A stretch of 23,740 bases of DNA from JABWBR01 sp036741235 (GCA_036741235.1 DAINSQ010000073.1:1-23740); one strand, 5' to 3'. Shown: positions 6,666 to 16,215, counted from the first letter of the stretch. Numbers and translations are program-made. The notes: generated by a model not told the origin, from the sequence alone.

Positions 6666-9600
6666 CCACGGCCACCTTGCCCCGCTTTACCCGGCCTTCG
6701 GCCAGGAGGCGGTATTGGTAGATACCTGAAGGCAAGCTTTCGCAATTTACCTCCAGCTTGTTGCCGGCGAAAGCGCGGGTCCACAGTAGTCGACCAGCAG
6801 TATCGTACCATTCAAGCCGGCCGTTGTTAACGGATTCATCCATTTCAAACCATACCTTATCGGCGGCAGGGTTGGGGAAAATGCGGGCTTCGAGCGGCAA
6901 TTCCGGCACGCCTGTACTCGTCACAAAATCCTGTCCGATTTCATGAGTGGTCGTATTAGTGATCACCGGTTCGTTGAAATCGAAATAGATACCGGCGCTG
7001 TTGCGTATTTTCGTACCGATAGGCAAATCGGCCAATTGTGCTACGCGCAGACGAATAAATCCTTGCGAAGCATCGAAATTGTCGCTGCTGTCGGGCAAAA
7101 TGATAGGGTCGAAGCTAAATACCAGGGTGCGTTCTCCTTCAATATCCCAGGTATAGGGGTGACTGGCCACCGCCGGGCGTACCGAAGCCAGGTCGAGAAA
7201 CGGCGACAATGTATCGCGAATGACCACCCGGAAAGCCGTGTCGGTACCCGTATTTTGGAAACGGATGAGGTACTCCAGGTCGGTATTGGCTTCGATATAG
7301 TGGAAACTGCCGTACCCCAGCGGGTATCCCTGCTTGTCGTTGGGATCCCAGGAGCCCACATTTTCGCGGCAATCGACATCAATAAAGGGATCGGCATCGT
7401 TGAGCGCAAATTGGTTGACAAAGCCAGTGCTGAAGACGCCCACGTCATTGGTACCGCAACCCTCAACCGTGGCGCTGGGCGCCGATTCGCCGGGGTGGTA
7501 GGCTACCTGGTCTACCTCTACGCGATAGGTAGCTCCGTTGGCCGGGAATGACAATTCGTACGACTCATTACTGCCCAATAATACGTTATCAGGCAGGCTC
7601 ATAAGCATCACGCCGTCTTCTACAACAATAAAGTTGCTGGCCGAGGTCATATTGCCGTTGCCGACATTAGTGATCGAGAACTTTACTTCGTCGCCTTCGC
7701 AAACGGCATTTACAGCCAGGCTGGCGCCCGACCACTGCGGATCGGGTTCGTCGCACAAATTGTCGGGGTAGATATGCGCTTCAACGCAATGCGTTTGGCC
7801 CAGGGCGACACTGCAACTCAAGACCAATACTACATTAAATGAACCGCACTGCCCCGGCGCTATGTCGCCCAGATTGAAGCGCAATACATTGCCTTGTATG
7901 CCGGCCAAGGGGATAGTCGACGAAAAATAGTTCATGTTGGGGTCAATGGCGATTTCAATGTAGGCGTCGTTGGCAATGACTGTGCCTTCATTGCAGAAGC
8001 TTACGGAGTAGTGGTTGGGGAAACATCGCCGGAGCAGGGGCGTACTGATGTTGACGGTCATAAGGGGGCATCCCTCTACAGGAATAGCGGGGATATCCAA
8101 CACCTCGCTCTGACCGGGTTGCAACAAGGCTACCGAATAGATGGCCTGACAGAAATCCCACAAAGCAACAGGCGGCTGCACCGTCACTTCGTAGTTGCCA
8201 ACGGGCAATTCGGCGTTATAAAAGCCGTTGGCATCGGTAACGCGGAAGTATACGTTTTGCCCGTTGTCAAGGCGCACCATCCAGTTTGACAAGCCTGCTT
8301 CGGCATCGTCGGCACAGTTGGCGTTGAGGTCTTCGAATACCCTGCCGGAAATTTGTACGCACAGGGAAGGATCTATAATCAATTCAATCGAATCGGAAAC
8401 GCTACAGCCGCTTACGGGATCAAAAACATCGATGTAATACCATCCGCTTTGGTCGGCAGGGATGACGTACTGATTCTCCACATGGCCGTCGGGGTATGTC
8501 CAAAATGATATTAATTGCGGATGATTGTCGTTCGAAACGCCCAATGTGTAGTCTGTGCAACTAAACATATTGACGATGATCAAATCCTCTAGAGAGCTGG
8601 GCTGTACAACGATACTATCAACGGTCTCACAATCTGAAAACGCCGAGTTGGTCACCCGCAAGAAATAGGTACCGGTTTCACTCACATCAATAGTTGGCGA
8701 ATTGCCGAGCAAGCCGCCGGGGCCGGTCCATTCGTATACAATATCAGGCCCGGCAGTCGAACTCGTACCGTCAAGCGTTATGACGCCGCCGGGGCAATCC
8801 AGCATAACCTCTTCCGGCCCCGCATCAGCGGTTAATAAACTTTCAACGATAGCTTCCGACCAAACCATGCAGCCTGCGGCGTCAGTGACTGCAAGCACAT
8901 AGACGCCCGGCAAAACGGTTGCCGTAGGCGAAGTCGAAATAACTGCCCCCGATGAATTGGTCCAGGAATAGGCAAAAGGCAAGGTACCGCCGATCACACC
9001 AATGGGGCCTATCGTAACCGGTTCGTTGGGGCAATCGGTAGTGTAGACGTCAGGCACGTCTATGGCGATCACCGGCGGCTGTACGATTGTTACACATTCC
9101 GTAGCCAAACATCCATTATTGATGTTTTGTACGGTTACGCAATACGTTCCCGGCGCTTGAAAAGTCATGACAGGGCCTATCGCGCCGGTGCTCCACAAAT
9201 ATTGGTAGTTGGGGTTATTGGGCGGCACAACGGTTACAATCGCCGGCTGCCCGGCACAGCCCATAGGCGTATTGATATTAATAGCGATTTGAGGTACAAC
9301 CGCATCTTCCAGCACATCCACATAAACCCCCGATACGCAACCGTTTACATCCGTTACCTCCAGCAGGTAGAGGCCGGCCACGGTAACAGTGGGGTTGAGA
9401 ACCGTAGAAAACAACTGATCCAGCGGGTCGTACCACTTGTATAAAAACGGCGCTGCCCCTGAAACGGTGCAATTCAGGATCAACTCCGGCTGGATACAGG
9501 TAAGGATATTCACGCCGTTGCATACAATAACGGGGCCGCTCACCGGCGCTTGCACCAATTCGAAGGTACACGACGGCTCGCCGGCGTCGCGGAAAACAAT

Positions 9601-9873
9601 CGTCACCGGACCGCCGCTTACGGGAAACGGCCCGAAATCGGCCGGCGTATCATAAGGGCCGCTGCCTACGTCAGTACCGCCGATACTGGCTATCCAGCCC
9701 GGGCCGGTATTACTTCCGGTTACGGTTAAAGACATCGTGAATACGTCGTCATTGGGATCTGTAGGCGTTGCATTGTTATCGCAGCCTGTGTCATTCACAT
9801 TGGCTACAATGGCGCACTGGCTCCAGGCGCCAAGCGGGAATAGCAATAGGGCTATCAGTAGCAGTTTATTCAT
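6655..9873 (-). CDS. Large T9SS-sorted surface protein with SdrD-like and Ig/PKD-like domains
   Basis: This 1072-residue secreted protein starts with a signal peptide (MNKLLLIALLLFPLGAWSQ). Residues about 20-500 contain several repeats of an Ig/PKD-like domain, each with cysteines, YxWxxxxG and GxYxVxVTD-type strands (for example FLYKWYDP...GLYLLEVTDVNGC, then YQYLWSTG, FAYSWTNS and VYEWTGPG). Residues about 507-565 are an SdrD B/Cna-like domain (ISGRVFEDLNANCADDAEAG). Residues 841-975 form the SWDPNDKQGYP...YFDFNEPV module frequent in Bacteroidota surface proteins. Residues about 990-1072 are a type A T9SS C-terminal sorting domain (ARIFPNPAADKV...LPSGIYQYRL). It is probably cleaved and attached to, or released from, the outer surface; an adhesin or matrix role is inference. 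The gene stands alone behind its own promoter region. Confidence 0.92.
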   Translation of the reverse strand: MNKLLLIALLLFPLGAWSQCAIVANVNDTGCDNNATPTDPNDDVFTMSLTVTGSNTGPGWIASIGGTDVGSGPYDTPADFGPFPVSGGPVTIVFRDAGEPSCTFELVQAPVSGPVIVCNGVNILTCIQPELILNCTVSGAAPFLYKWYDPLDQLFSTVLNPTVTVAGLYLLEVTDVNGCVSGVYVDVLEDAVVPQIAININTPMGCAGQPAIVTVVPPNNPNYQYLWSTGAIGPVMTFQAPGTYCVTVQNINNGCLATECVTIVQPPVIAIDVPDVYTTDCPNEPVTIGPIGVIGGTLPFAYSWTNSSGAVISTSPTATVLPGVYVLAVTDAAGCMVWSEAIVESLLTADAGPEEVMLDCPGGVITLDGTSSTAGPDIVYEWTGPGGLLGNSPTIDVSETGTYFLRVTNSAFSDCETVDSIVVQPSSLEDLIIVNMFSCTDYTLGVSNDNHPQLISFWTYPDGHVENQYVIPADQSGWYYIDVFDPVSGCSVSDSIELIIDPSLCVQISGRVFEDLNANCADDAEAGLSNWMVRLDNGQNVYFRVTDANGFYNAELPVGNYEVTVQPPVALWDFCQAIYSVALLQPGQSEVLDIPAIPVEGCPLMTVNISTPLLRRCFPNHYSVSFCNEGTVIANDAYIEIAIDPNMNYFSSTIPLAGIQGNVLRFNLGDIAPGQCGSFNVVLVLSCSVALGQTHCVEAHIYPDNLCDEPDPQWSGASLAVNAVCEGDEVKFSITNVGNGNMTSASNFIVVEDGVMLMSLPDNVLLGSNESYELSFPANGATYRVEVDQVAYHPGESAPSATVEGCGTNDVGVFSTGFVNQFALNDADPFIDVDCRENVGSWDPNDKQGYPLGYGSFHYIEANTDLEYLIRFQNTGTDTAFRVVIRDTLSPFLDLASVRPAVASHPYTWDIEGERTLVFSFDPIILPDSSDNFDASQGFIRLRVAQLADLPIGTKIRNSAGIYFDFNEPVITNTTTHEIGQDFVTSTGVPELPLEARIFPNPAADKVWFEMDESVNNGRLEWYDTAGRLLWTRAFAGNKLEVNCESLPSGIYQYRLLAEGRVKRGKVAVVTP

Positions 9874-9902
9874 GGCATTAATTTTTTTAAAATTTGATGT
9901 TA

Positions 9903-9933
9903 CAAATATTCACTCATTAGCAGTGTGAGACAA
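9903..9933 (-). promoter_or_regulatory. Putative promoter of the T9SS surface protein gene
   Basis: On the minus strand TTG (9933-9931) is followed after 20 nt by AATATTTG (9910-9903), one base off TAnnTTTG. This is the Bacteroidota housekeeping spacing and lies 30 nt upstream of ATG 9873. Confidence 0.4.
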
Positions 9934-10050
9934 ACACATTTTTTTAAATTTGTAGAATAATAATTTATCAATTTTTTTTTAAATTATTAAAAATCAATTT
10001 ATTAATTAAAATAAATATTAAAATTGTAGAACGAATAAAACAAACATCAA
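9934..10050. promoter_or_regulatory. Very AT-rich divergent intergenic tract
   Basis: About 115 nt of almost pure A/T, including a run of ten T, lie between the divergent surface-protein gene and the unknown gene at 10051. TAAATTTG (9945-9952) matches TAnnTTTG on the plus strand, and TAAAATTG (10019-10026, one mismatch) lies 24 nt before the TTG start at 10051. No ORF or RNA gene was recognised. Confidence 0.4.
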
Positions 10051-11451
10051 TTGAAAGACACGCAATTATTATACGCCCTGGTGGCAAAATTGCCGGCCAA
10101 AGACCGGAGAAAGGCGCGGTATTTCCTGCAAAGTCCATATTTCAACCAGCGGGAAGATGTTATTCGTTTGTTTGATCATCTTGAAGAACGGCTGCACATT
10201 TTGAAATTGGAAATAGAAAAACAGGCGGTTTTTAGCGCCGTATACCCTGGCGAAACTTTTTCCGATCAAAAGATGAGGCTGGTACAGAGCTACCTGCTCA
10301 AACTGATGGAAGAATGGCTATCGCTGGAAGAATGGCGGTCAACGCCGCTACCCCAACTCGCGCTATTGCCCGCCGCTTATCGCAAACGCGAGCTGCACAA
10401 ACACGGCGCCAAGGCATTGCGGCAGGCATCGGATCAACTTGGCAAAAATCCCTGGCGTAATGAAACATACTACCGCACGGCCTTTGCCCTGGAAACCGAG
10501 CAATACCAGCGCAGCCTGGCGGCAGGGCGTTCCCAGTCCCTCAACTTGCAATCGCTTGAAAACCGACTACATATAGCTACCCTTTCTGCCCGTTTACGGC
10601 AGGCTTGCTTTACGCTGGCCCACAGCGCTATCTTTCAGGCCGACTACCATATCCCGATGCTTGACGCACTGCTGAAGGAGGCTCAAATGCCGCAATACGC
10701 CGGCATACCTGCCGTATCCCTGTATTTTCTGTGCCACCAGGCGCTCTACCTGCCGCCCGACGAGCAGCGTTTTGCCGCCTTTCACCATGCGCTGGTCGTT
10801 CATTTCGAGCAATTTCCGCCGGAGGAAATGCGCGATCTGATTTTGCTGGCCATCAACTATTGCATCCGGCAGATCAACGACAACCGCGATGCCTATTTGG
10901 CCGAAGCGCTGCATTTATACAAAAAAGGGCTCGAAAGCGAATTGCTGCTAGAAGGCGGGCGCATATCGCGTTTTACTTACAACAACGCCACAGGGATTGC
11001 CCTGCGGCTCAAGGACTGGGCCTGGGCCGACTGGCTGGTGCACGCCTACCGCGACAAGCTAGACCCCGCGCATCGCGACGCCACCTACTGCCTCAACGCC
11101 GCCCGGCTACACTATGCCCAGCAGCACTACCGCGAAGCGTTATTGCTGCTGCAAAAGGCCGACTACAAAGACATCATTCACAACCTTACAGCGCGCACCC
11201 TCCAACTCAAAATTTATTTCGAACTTCAGGAATACGACCTGCTCGACGCGCACGTTAAGAATATGTATACCTATTTGCGCCGCAACAAACAAATAGGATA
11301 TCACCTGCGCAACTACCTCAATATTGCCAAATGGACCCAACGCATCATGACCGCCAACCTCAACGACCCCCTCGAAAAAGAAAAAATTCGCCGCGGAATA
11401 GAGCAAGAAGAACCCCTCACTGAAAAACACTGGCTATTGCAACAGTTATGA
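10051..11451 (+). CDS. Unknown helical, TPR-like cytoplasmic protein
   Basis: The 466-residue product has no signal peptide or membrane segment and I cannot assign a function. It opens LLYALVAKLPAKDRRKARYF then SPYFNQREDVIRLFDHLEER; I have seen similar openings in uncharacterised Saprospiria proteins, but this is memory only. The C-terminal third has TPR/solenoid-like helix pairs (ATYCLNAARLHYAQQHYREA, LLLLQKADYKDI, ARTLQLKIYFELQEYDLLDA). The start is probably TTG 10051: the reading frame is closed by TAA at 10036, there is no ATG before codon 80 or so, and the N-terminus looks complete. The gene lies 68 nt before the penicillin-binding protein and might be co-transcribed with it. Confidence 0.75.
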   Translation: MKDTQLLYALVAKLPAKDRRKARYFLQSPYFNQREDVIRLFDHLEERLHILKLEIEKQAVFSAVYPGETFSDQKMRLVQSYLLKLMEEWLSLEEWRSTPLPQLALLPAAYRKRELHKHGAKALRQASDQLGKNPWRNETYYRTAFALETEQYQRSLAAGRSQSLNLQSLENRLHIATLSARLRQACFTLAHSAIFQADYHIPMLDALLKEAQMPQYAGIPAVSLYFLCHQALYLPPDEQRFAAFHHALVVHFEQFPPEEMRDLILLAINYCIRQINDNRDAYLAEALHLYKKGLESELLLEGGRISRFTYNNATGIALRLKDWAWADWLVHAYRDKLDPAHRDATYCLNAARLHYAQQHYREALLLLQKADYKDIIHNLTARTLQLKIYFELQEYDLLDAHVKNMYTYLRRNKQIGYHLRNYLNIAKWTQRIMTANLNDPLEKEKIRRGIEQEEPLTEKHWLLQQL

Positions 11452-11465
11452 CCATGCGGTTTTAG

Positions 11466-11473
11466 TATATTTA
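11466..11473 (+). promoter_or_regulatory. Weak -7 box candidate before the penicillin-binding protein
   Basis: TATATTTA, one base off TAnnTTTG, lies 46 nt upstream of ATG 11520 in the 68-nt spacer. A TTG at 11437-11439 is 26 nt away, longer than the usual spacing, so this is weak. Confidence 0.2.
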
Positions 11474-11519
11474 CGCCGAAATTGTAAAACCCCCGCTTCT
11501 ACCATACCAATAAAGACCT

Positions 11520-14102
11520 ATGTTACGCAGATTCATCAACCAATTGATCAATAGTAGCGACAATCCCGGCCACATCAACAATGTGAAATGGATGTGGCGA
11601 ATCGTACTCGGAGGCATCGGCGCGGTGTTGCTCTTGTTTATCGGCTTGTCGTTTACCAACCTGCCCTCGGTGAAAGAACTCGAAAACCCGCGCAGCGAGG
11701 AGGCATCCCAGATTTTCTCTTCTAATGGCGAAGTGCTGGGCCGCTATTACACCGAAAACAGGGTGCCGGTATCATTTGACGACCTTTCCCCCCACCTGGT
11801 AAAAGCCCTCATTGCCACCGAAGACGCACGCTATTACAGCCATTGCGGCATCGACTTTCAGGCCCTGGGCCGGGTTTTTGTCAAAACCTTCTTGTTGAAC
11901 AAAGCCAGCTCCGGCGGCGCCAGCACGATTACCCAGCAATTGGCCAAACTGCTTTTCACCGGCAAACGAGCTACCAATACCCCAAAACGAATCGTCCAGA
12001 AACTTAAGGAATGGATTATCGCCGTTCGACTCGAACGCCGCTATACCAAAGAGGAAATTATTGCCCTCTACCTCAATAAATTTGAGTTTATCAACGGCGC
12101 CTACGGTATCAAGGCCGCCTCCGAGATTTATTTCGACAAATCGCAGGACTCGCTCAACGTTCAGGAGGCCGCCATGCTCATCGGCATGCTCAAAAATCCT
12201 TCCCTGTTCAACCCCCTGCGCCGCCCCGAACGCGTACTCCAACGCCGCTCGGTGGTGCTCAAACAAATGGAGAAAAACGGCTTTATCACGCGCAAACAAT
12301 ACGAAGACCTCAAAGACCAGCCCCTGGGCCTTAATTACTCGCGCCAATCCCATATCGACGGCCTGGCGCCGTATTTCCGAATGGAACTGGGCAAAGACCT
12401 CAAGGAAATTCTCAGCAGGCCCGAATGCCGCAAATCCGACGGATCGGAATACAACATCTACCGCGACGGACTTCGCATCTATACCTCTATCGATATCGAT
12501 ATGCAACGCATTGCCGAAGAGGAGATGATCAAAAACATGAAACGCGTACAGAAAACGTTCTGGAACGTGTGGCGCAATATGGACCCCTGGAAATACAAAA
12601 GCGACTCGCCCACCGAAACCAGCCTCGAAGTGCGCCAGGCTACCCTGTCGAGGCTCGTGCGCGAATCCGACCGATACCAGGCCCTGCGCGCCCAATACCT
12701 GAGCAACACCCTGGCGGAAATCAGCCGCGAATTCGACGTCAATTTCAGCGAAGACGACCACGAAGTGGAGTATATGATGAAAGAAGACGACAACCCCGGC
12801 TTTTTATCCAAACTCGTGTCCCAAAAAATGATCACCTCCAGCATGGCCTCGCGTTTCCGCGAAGTGATCGAAAGCTCCTATTTCACAACGTTGCGCACCC
12901 GCTGGGACGAGCTCCAGACCAATGCCCGCAAGGCCTTCAACCGCAAGGTTAAGATGACCGTTTTTACCTACGACAATGCCCGCATGGAAAAAGATACCAC
13001 CATGACGCCGCTGGACTCTATCAAGTACCACCGGATGTTCCTCCAAACCGGTATCCTGGCTGTCGACCCCACCACCGGCCAAATCAAAGTATGGGTTGGC
13101 GGCATCAACCACAAATACTTCCAGTATGACCACATCAGAACCCGCCGTCAGGTCGGTTCTACCTTCAAGCCGTTTGTTTATGCCACCGCCATTGCCATGC
13201 AGGGTTTTTCGCCCTGTTACCAGGTGTACGACCTGCCGGTTAGTATCGGCCCCGGCGACGGCCAGTTCAACCTCATCCAGGAATGGAAACCCGACAATGC
13301 CGACGGCATCTATACCGGCAAACTCATCACCCTGAAAGAAGGCCTGAGCAAATCCAAAAATACCGTTTCCGCTCACCTGATGAAGCAATTGGGAAGTACG
13401 GTACCCGTGCGCGACCTCATTAACGAGATGGGCATCGACAAAAACGCCCGCTATCCCAACGGTCGACTGGTGGTGCCCGACCAACCCTCTATATGCCTCG
13501 GCTCCGCCGACCTGACCGTTTATGAAATGGCCGGCGCTTATACGACTTTTGCCAATAACGGCGTATTCAACAAACCAACCGCCATTGTACGCGTTGAAGA
13601 CAAAAACGGCCGTATCATCTACCAATCGCTGCCCGAAGAGCGCACCGCGCTGAACCCCAAACCCAACTATGTAATGGTAGAAATGCTCAAATACGCCGTA
13701 TCGGGCATGGGCGGATTGCGCAGCGAAGTTGGCGGCAAAACGGGAACCACCAACGACTACGTCGACGGCTGGTTTATGGGTATCACGCCCAAGCTGGTAG
13801 TAGGCACCTGGGTAGGCGGCGAAGACCGCTGGTTCCGCTTCCGCAATCTGCTCTACGGGCAAGGCGCTTATATGGCCAAACCCTTTTTCCGCGAATTTAT
13901 CAAAAGGCTAGAAAACGAAAAAAACATAGACTACGACCCCGCTGCCCGATTCTACCGCCCACCCGGCGATCTCGAAATTGAGATGAATTGCAGCGAATAC
14001 CAGAAAAACACCATGCCCCTGGAAGACGAGTTCGGCGCCGGCGATTCTTTTCAAGAAGATATCTTTGGCGATGAAAATATCGAACAACAAGAAGATCAAT
14101 AG
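11520..14102 (+). CDS. mrcA: Class A penicillin-binding protein (PBP1A type), glycosyltransferase/transpeptidase
   Basis: This 860-residue bifunctional enzyme polymerises and cross-links peptidoglycan at the outer face of the inner membrane. It has one membrane anchor (about residues 29-46) and a GT51 domain with ATEDARYYSHCGID (catalytic Glu101), GGASTITQQLAK and KLKEW with the second Glu at 164. The transpeptidase domain has the nucleophile in STFK (Ser547, Lys550), SKN at 612-614 and KTGT at 740-743. Between the domains (about residues 335-490) is a highly charged helical stretch (SREFDVNFSEDDHEVEYMMK). The acidic C-terminal tail, after a Cys in EMNCSEYQK, is also Bacteroidota-like. The symbol is given by family analogy. 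The next gene, a periplasmic cyclophilin fusion, begins 24 nt downstream, so the two are almost certainly one transcript. Confidence 0.93.
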   Translation: MLRRFINQLINSSDNPGHINNVKWMWRIVLGGIGAVLLLFIGLSFTNLPSVKELENPRSEEASQIFSSNGEVLGRYYTENRVPVSFDDLSPHLVKALIATEDARYYSHCGIDFQALGRVFVKTFLLNKASSGGASTITQQLAKLLFTGKRATNTPKRIVQKLKEWIIAVRLERRYTKEEIIALYLNKFEFINGAYGIKAASEIYFDKSQDSLNVQEAAMLIGMLKNPSLFNPLRRPERVLQRRSVVLKQMEKNGFITRKQYEDLKDQPLGLNYSRQSHIDGLAPYFRMELGKDLKEILSRPECRKSDGSEYNIYRDGLRIYTSIDIDMQRIAEEEMIKNMKRVQKTFWNVWRNMDPWKYKSDSPTETSLEVRQATLSRLVRESDRYQALRAQYLSNTLAEISREFDVNFSEDDHEVEYMMKEDDNPGFLSKLVSQKMITSSMASRFREVIESSYFTTLRTRWDELQTNARKAFNRKVKMTVFTYDNARMEKDTTMTPLDSIKYHRMFLQTGILAVDPTTGQIKVWVGGINHKYFQYDHIRTRRQVGSTFKPFVYATAIAMQGFSPCYQVYDLPVSIGPGDGQFNLIQEWKPDNADGIYTGKLITLKEGLSKSKNTVSAHLMKQLGSTVPVRDLINEMGIDKNARYPNGRLVVPDQPSICLGSADLTVYEMAGAYTTFANNGVFNKPTAIVRVEDKNGRIIYQSLPEERTALNPKPNYVMVEMLKYAVSGMGGLRSEVGGKTGTTNDYVDGWFMGITPKLVVGTWVGGEDRWFRFRNLLYGQGAYMAKPFFREFIKRLENEKNIDYDPAARFYRPPGDLEIEMNCSEYQKNTMPLEDEFGAGDSFQEDIFGDENIEQQEDQ

Positions 14103-14126
14103 TTTGTCCACTTATTAAACTGCCGC

Positions 14127-16136
14127 ATGAACAAGCTCATCTGGCCCCTGCTGATACTGGCCCTCGTGGTTAAAACCGGTTGTGTGCCTCCCCAGGAAAA
14201 GGAGGTGATCACCGATATTAAGATAGACCTGAAAGACCCCGTTTTTCAACGCATTCACGACTGGCAAGACCAGCAGCTCAGCGATAGCCTTTACACGTAT
14301 TTCTCTCACGAAAACCCCACTTACCGCTATTTGTCGGCATTGGCTTTCGCTTCTATTCGCGATAGCGCAGCCGTAGATCGCCTGGCCGCTTTGCTCAAAG
14401 ACGATATCGACAAAGTGCGCGCCGCCGCCGCCTATGCCATGGGCCAAACCGGCGCCGCCGCCGCCGCCCAACCCCTCATCGACGCTTTCGACAAAGCCGA
14501 TTCCCTGGCTCTACACACCGAATCCAACCGCGCTATACTCGAAGCGGTGGGCAAATGCGCTCCCGAAAGCTTTCTCACGCCCCTCAGCAGCATTACTACG
14601 TACCAGCCTACAGATACCGCGCTACTTGAAGGGCAAGCCCTGGGCATTTATCGCTATGCCCTGCGCAATATCACCAAACCCGCAGGCACCCAGCGTATGG
14701 TGCAGCTGGCTACCGACGCCCAATACCCCAACAGCGTCCGGCTTATCGCCGCGCACTACCTGCAACGCGCTTCCAATATCGCCATTGACAGCGCAGGTAC
14801 AAAGCAACTCATCCCCGCATGCCTCAGCGAACAAGATATCGATATCAAAATGGCGCTTGTGATCGCACTGGGCAAAACCAAAAAACTGAAAGCCTGGCGC
14901 GCACTCGACAGCCTCTATACACTCGAATCGGATTACCGGGTTAAAACGAATATTCTGCGGGCTATCACCAATTTTGAATACGACACCGCCAAGGTAACCG
15001 CCTTTAAAGGCCTGCGATCCAACAATTTACACGTAGCGGCGCGGGCCGGACAGTTTTTTGTTGAAAAAGCCAACGCCAAAGCGGCGCCCGACCTCTGGCG
15101 GATGGCGAAAGACTCTACCCTGGCATTCCCCGTCAGGCTGGCGCTTTACCAGGCTACCGCAAAATATATCTCAAAAGGCCTGCTAGACCCCGTCAACCAG
15201 GAATTCCGGCAAATGTACGTCAAAGCCCAAACGCCCTACGAAAAAGGCGCCGCCTTGCAGGCGCTGGCAGAAGTGGGCTGGAATTACCGCTTTATCTTCC
15301 GCGAAAGCATGGCCGCCAAATCTACTTTTACCAAAACTGCCGGTATGGAGGCGCTGGCCGGCATCAACAGTCGCCCCGATTTCGATAAATATTTCAGTAG
15401 CAGCGCCCGCCGCATCACTAAAGACCTGGCGACCTACTTCCGGCAGGCCGTCGCTACTCACGACGCCGGGCTGATTGCCGTGGCTGCCGGCGCCCTGCGC
15501 CTGCCTGAACGAGGTTACAGGGTAATCCTGCGCGACTCTACGGAGTTTTTGACCGAAGCCCTCGCTACGCTCAAATTGCCCCGCGATATTGAGACTTATA
15601 ATGAACTTAATCGCACGATTGCTTATTTTAAAGGTCAAAATAACTACCAACCCGAAAAACCGGCCTATAACCACCCCATCAACTGGGAAGTAATAAATGC
15701 GCTCGGCAAGCAGCCGATAGTAGAAATTACTACCGATAAAGGCATCATCAAACTTGTGCTGTTGCCCGAAGAAGCGCCGGGCACGGTGTCTAATTTCGTA
15801 AAATTGGCAAAAGAAGGATTTTACAACGGCAAAAATTTTCACCGCGTGGTCCCCAACTTTGTCATACAGGGCGGTTGCCCCCGCGGCGACGGCTACGGCA
15901 GCCTCGATTATACTATACGCTCGGAGTTGCCGCCGCTTTATTACAACCGGGAAGGCATGGTGGGAATGGCCTCGGCAGGCAACCACACCGAAGGCACCCA
16001 GTTTTTTATTACGCATTCTCCCACCCCTCACCTCGACGGCAATTATTCTATTTTTGCCGTAGTGACGGAGGGAATGGATATTGTTCACCAAATACAAATC
16101 GGCGACGCGATAACCGCAATTCGCTTTAAATCGTGA
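14127..16136 (+). CDS. HEAT-repeat / cyclophilin-type peptidyl-prolyl isomerase, exported
   Basis: This 669-residue protein has an N-terminal hydrophobic segment ending in TGC (Cys19), probably a relaxed lipoprotein signal; Lys at -3 is not canonical. Residues about 45-490 are helical HEAT-like repeats (YRYLSALAFASIRDSAAVDR, LAALLKDDIDKVRAAAAYAM). Residues about 528-669 are a cyclophilin domain: VEITTDKGIIKLVLLPEEAP, FHRVVPNFVIQGG with Arg573, Phe578 and Gln581, then GTQFFITHSPTPHLDGNYS. The Trp and late His of human CypA are replaced (His and Tyr), as in many bacterial cyclophilins. It would catalyse proline isomerisation in the periplasm, with the HEAT part binding clients. Its position directly behind a class A PBP suggests, but does not prove, a role in cell-wall enzyme folding. 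Confidence 0.9.
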   Translation: MNKLIWPLLILALVVKTGCVPPQEKEVITDIKIDLKDPVFQRIHDWQDQQLSDSLYTYFSHENPTYRYLSALAFASIRDSAAVDRLAALLKDDIDKVRAAAAYAMGQTGAAAAAQPLIDAFDKADSLALHTESNRAILEAVGKCAPESFLTPLSSITTYQPTDTALLEGQALGIYRYALRNITKPAGTQRMVQLATDAQYPNSVRLIAAHYLQRASNIAIDSAGTKQLIPACLSEQDIDIKMALVIALGKTKKLKAWRALDSLYTLESDYRVKTNILRAITNFEYDTAKVTAFKGLRSNNLHVAARAGQFFVEKANAKAAPDLWRMAKDSTLAFPVRLALYQATAKYISKGLLDPVNQEFRQMYVKAQTPYEKGAALQALAEVGWNYRFIFRESMAAKSTFTKTAGMEALAGINSRPDFDKYFSSSARRITKDLATYFRQAVATHDAGLIAVAAGALRLPERGYRVILRDSTEFLTEALATLKLPRDIETYNELNRTIAYFKGQNNYQPEKPAYNHPINWEVINALGKQPIVEITTDKGIIKLVLLPEEAPGTVSNFVKLAKEGFYNGKNFHRVVPNFVIQGGCPRGDGYGSLDYTIRSELPPLYYNREGMVGMASAGNHTEGTQFFITHSPTPHLDGNYSIFAVVTEGMDIVHQIQIGDAITAIRFKS

Positions 16137-16155
16137 CAAGGAAATGATATGACCG

Positions 16156-16178
16156 GGCTATCGGGTTTTCGAATAGCC
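16156..16178. terminator. Small hairpin between the isomerase and gcvT genes
   Basis: GGCTATCG pairs with CGAATAGCC (one bulged base) around a GGTTTT loop, 20 nt after the isomerase stop. No T-run follows, so an intrinsic terminator is uncertain; it may equally be an mRNA-end stabiliser. Confidence 0.3.
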
Positions 16179-16215
16179 AAATAACCAAAACTTGTCGCCT
16201 TGTAACCTGAAAATT

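Noticed and set aside
16137..16215. Glycine riboswitch upstream of gcvT
   Set aside because: Only 79 nt are available and no conserved riboswitch core was recognisable, just a small hairpin.
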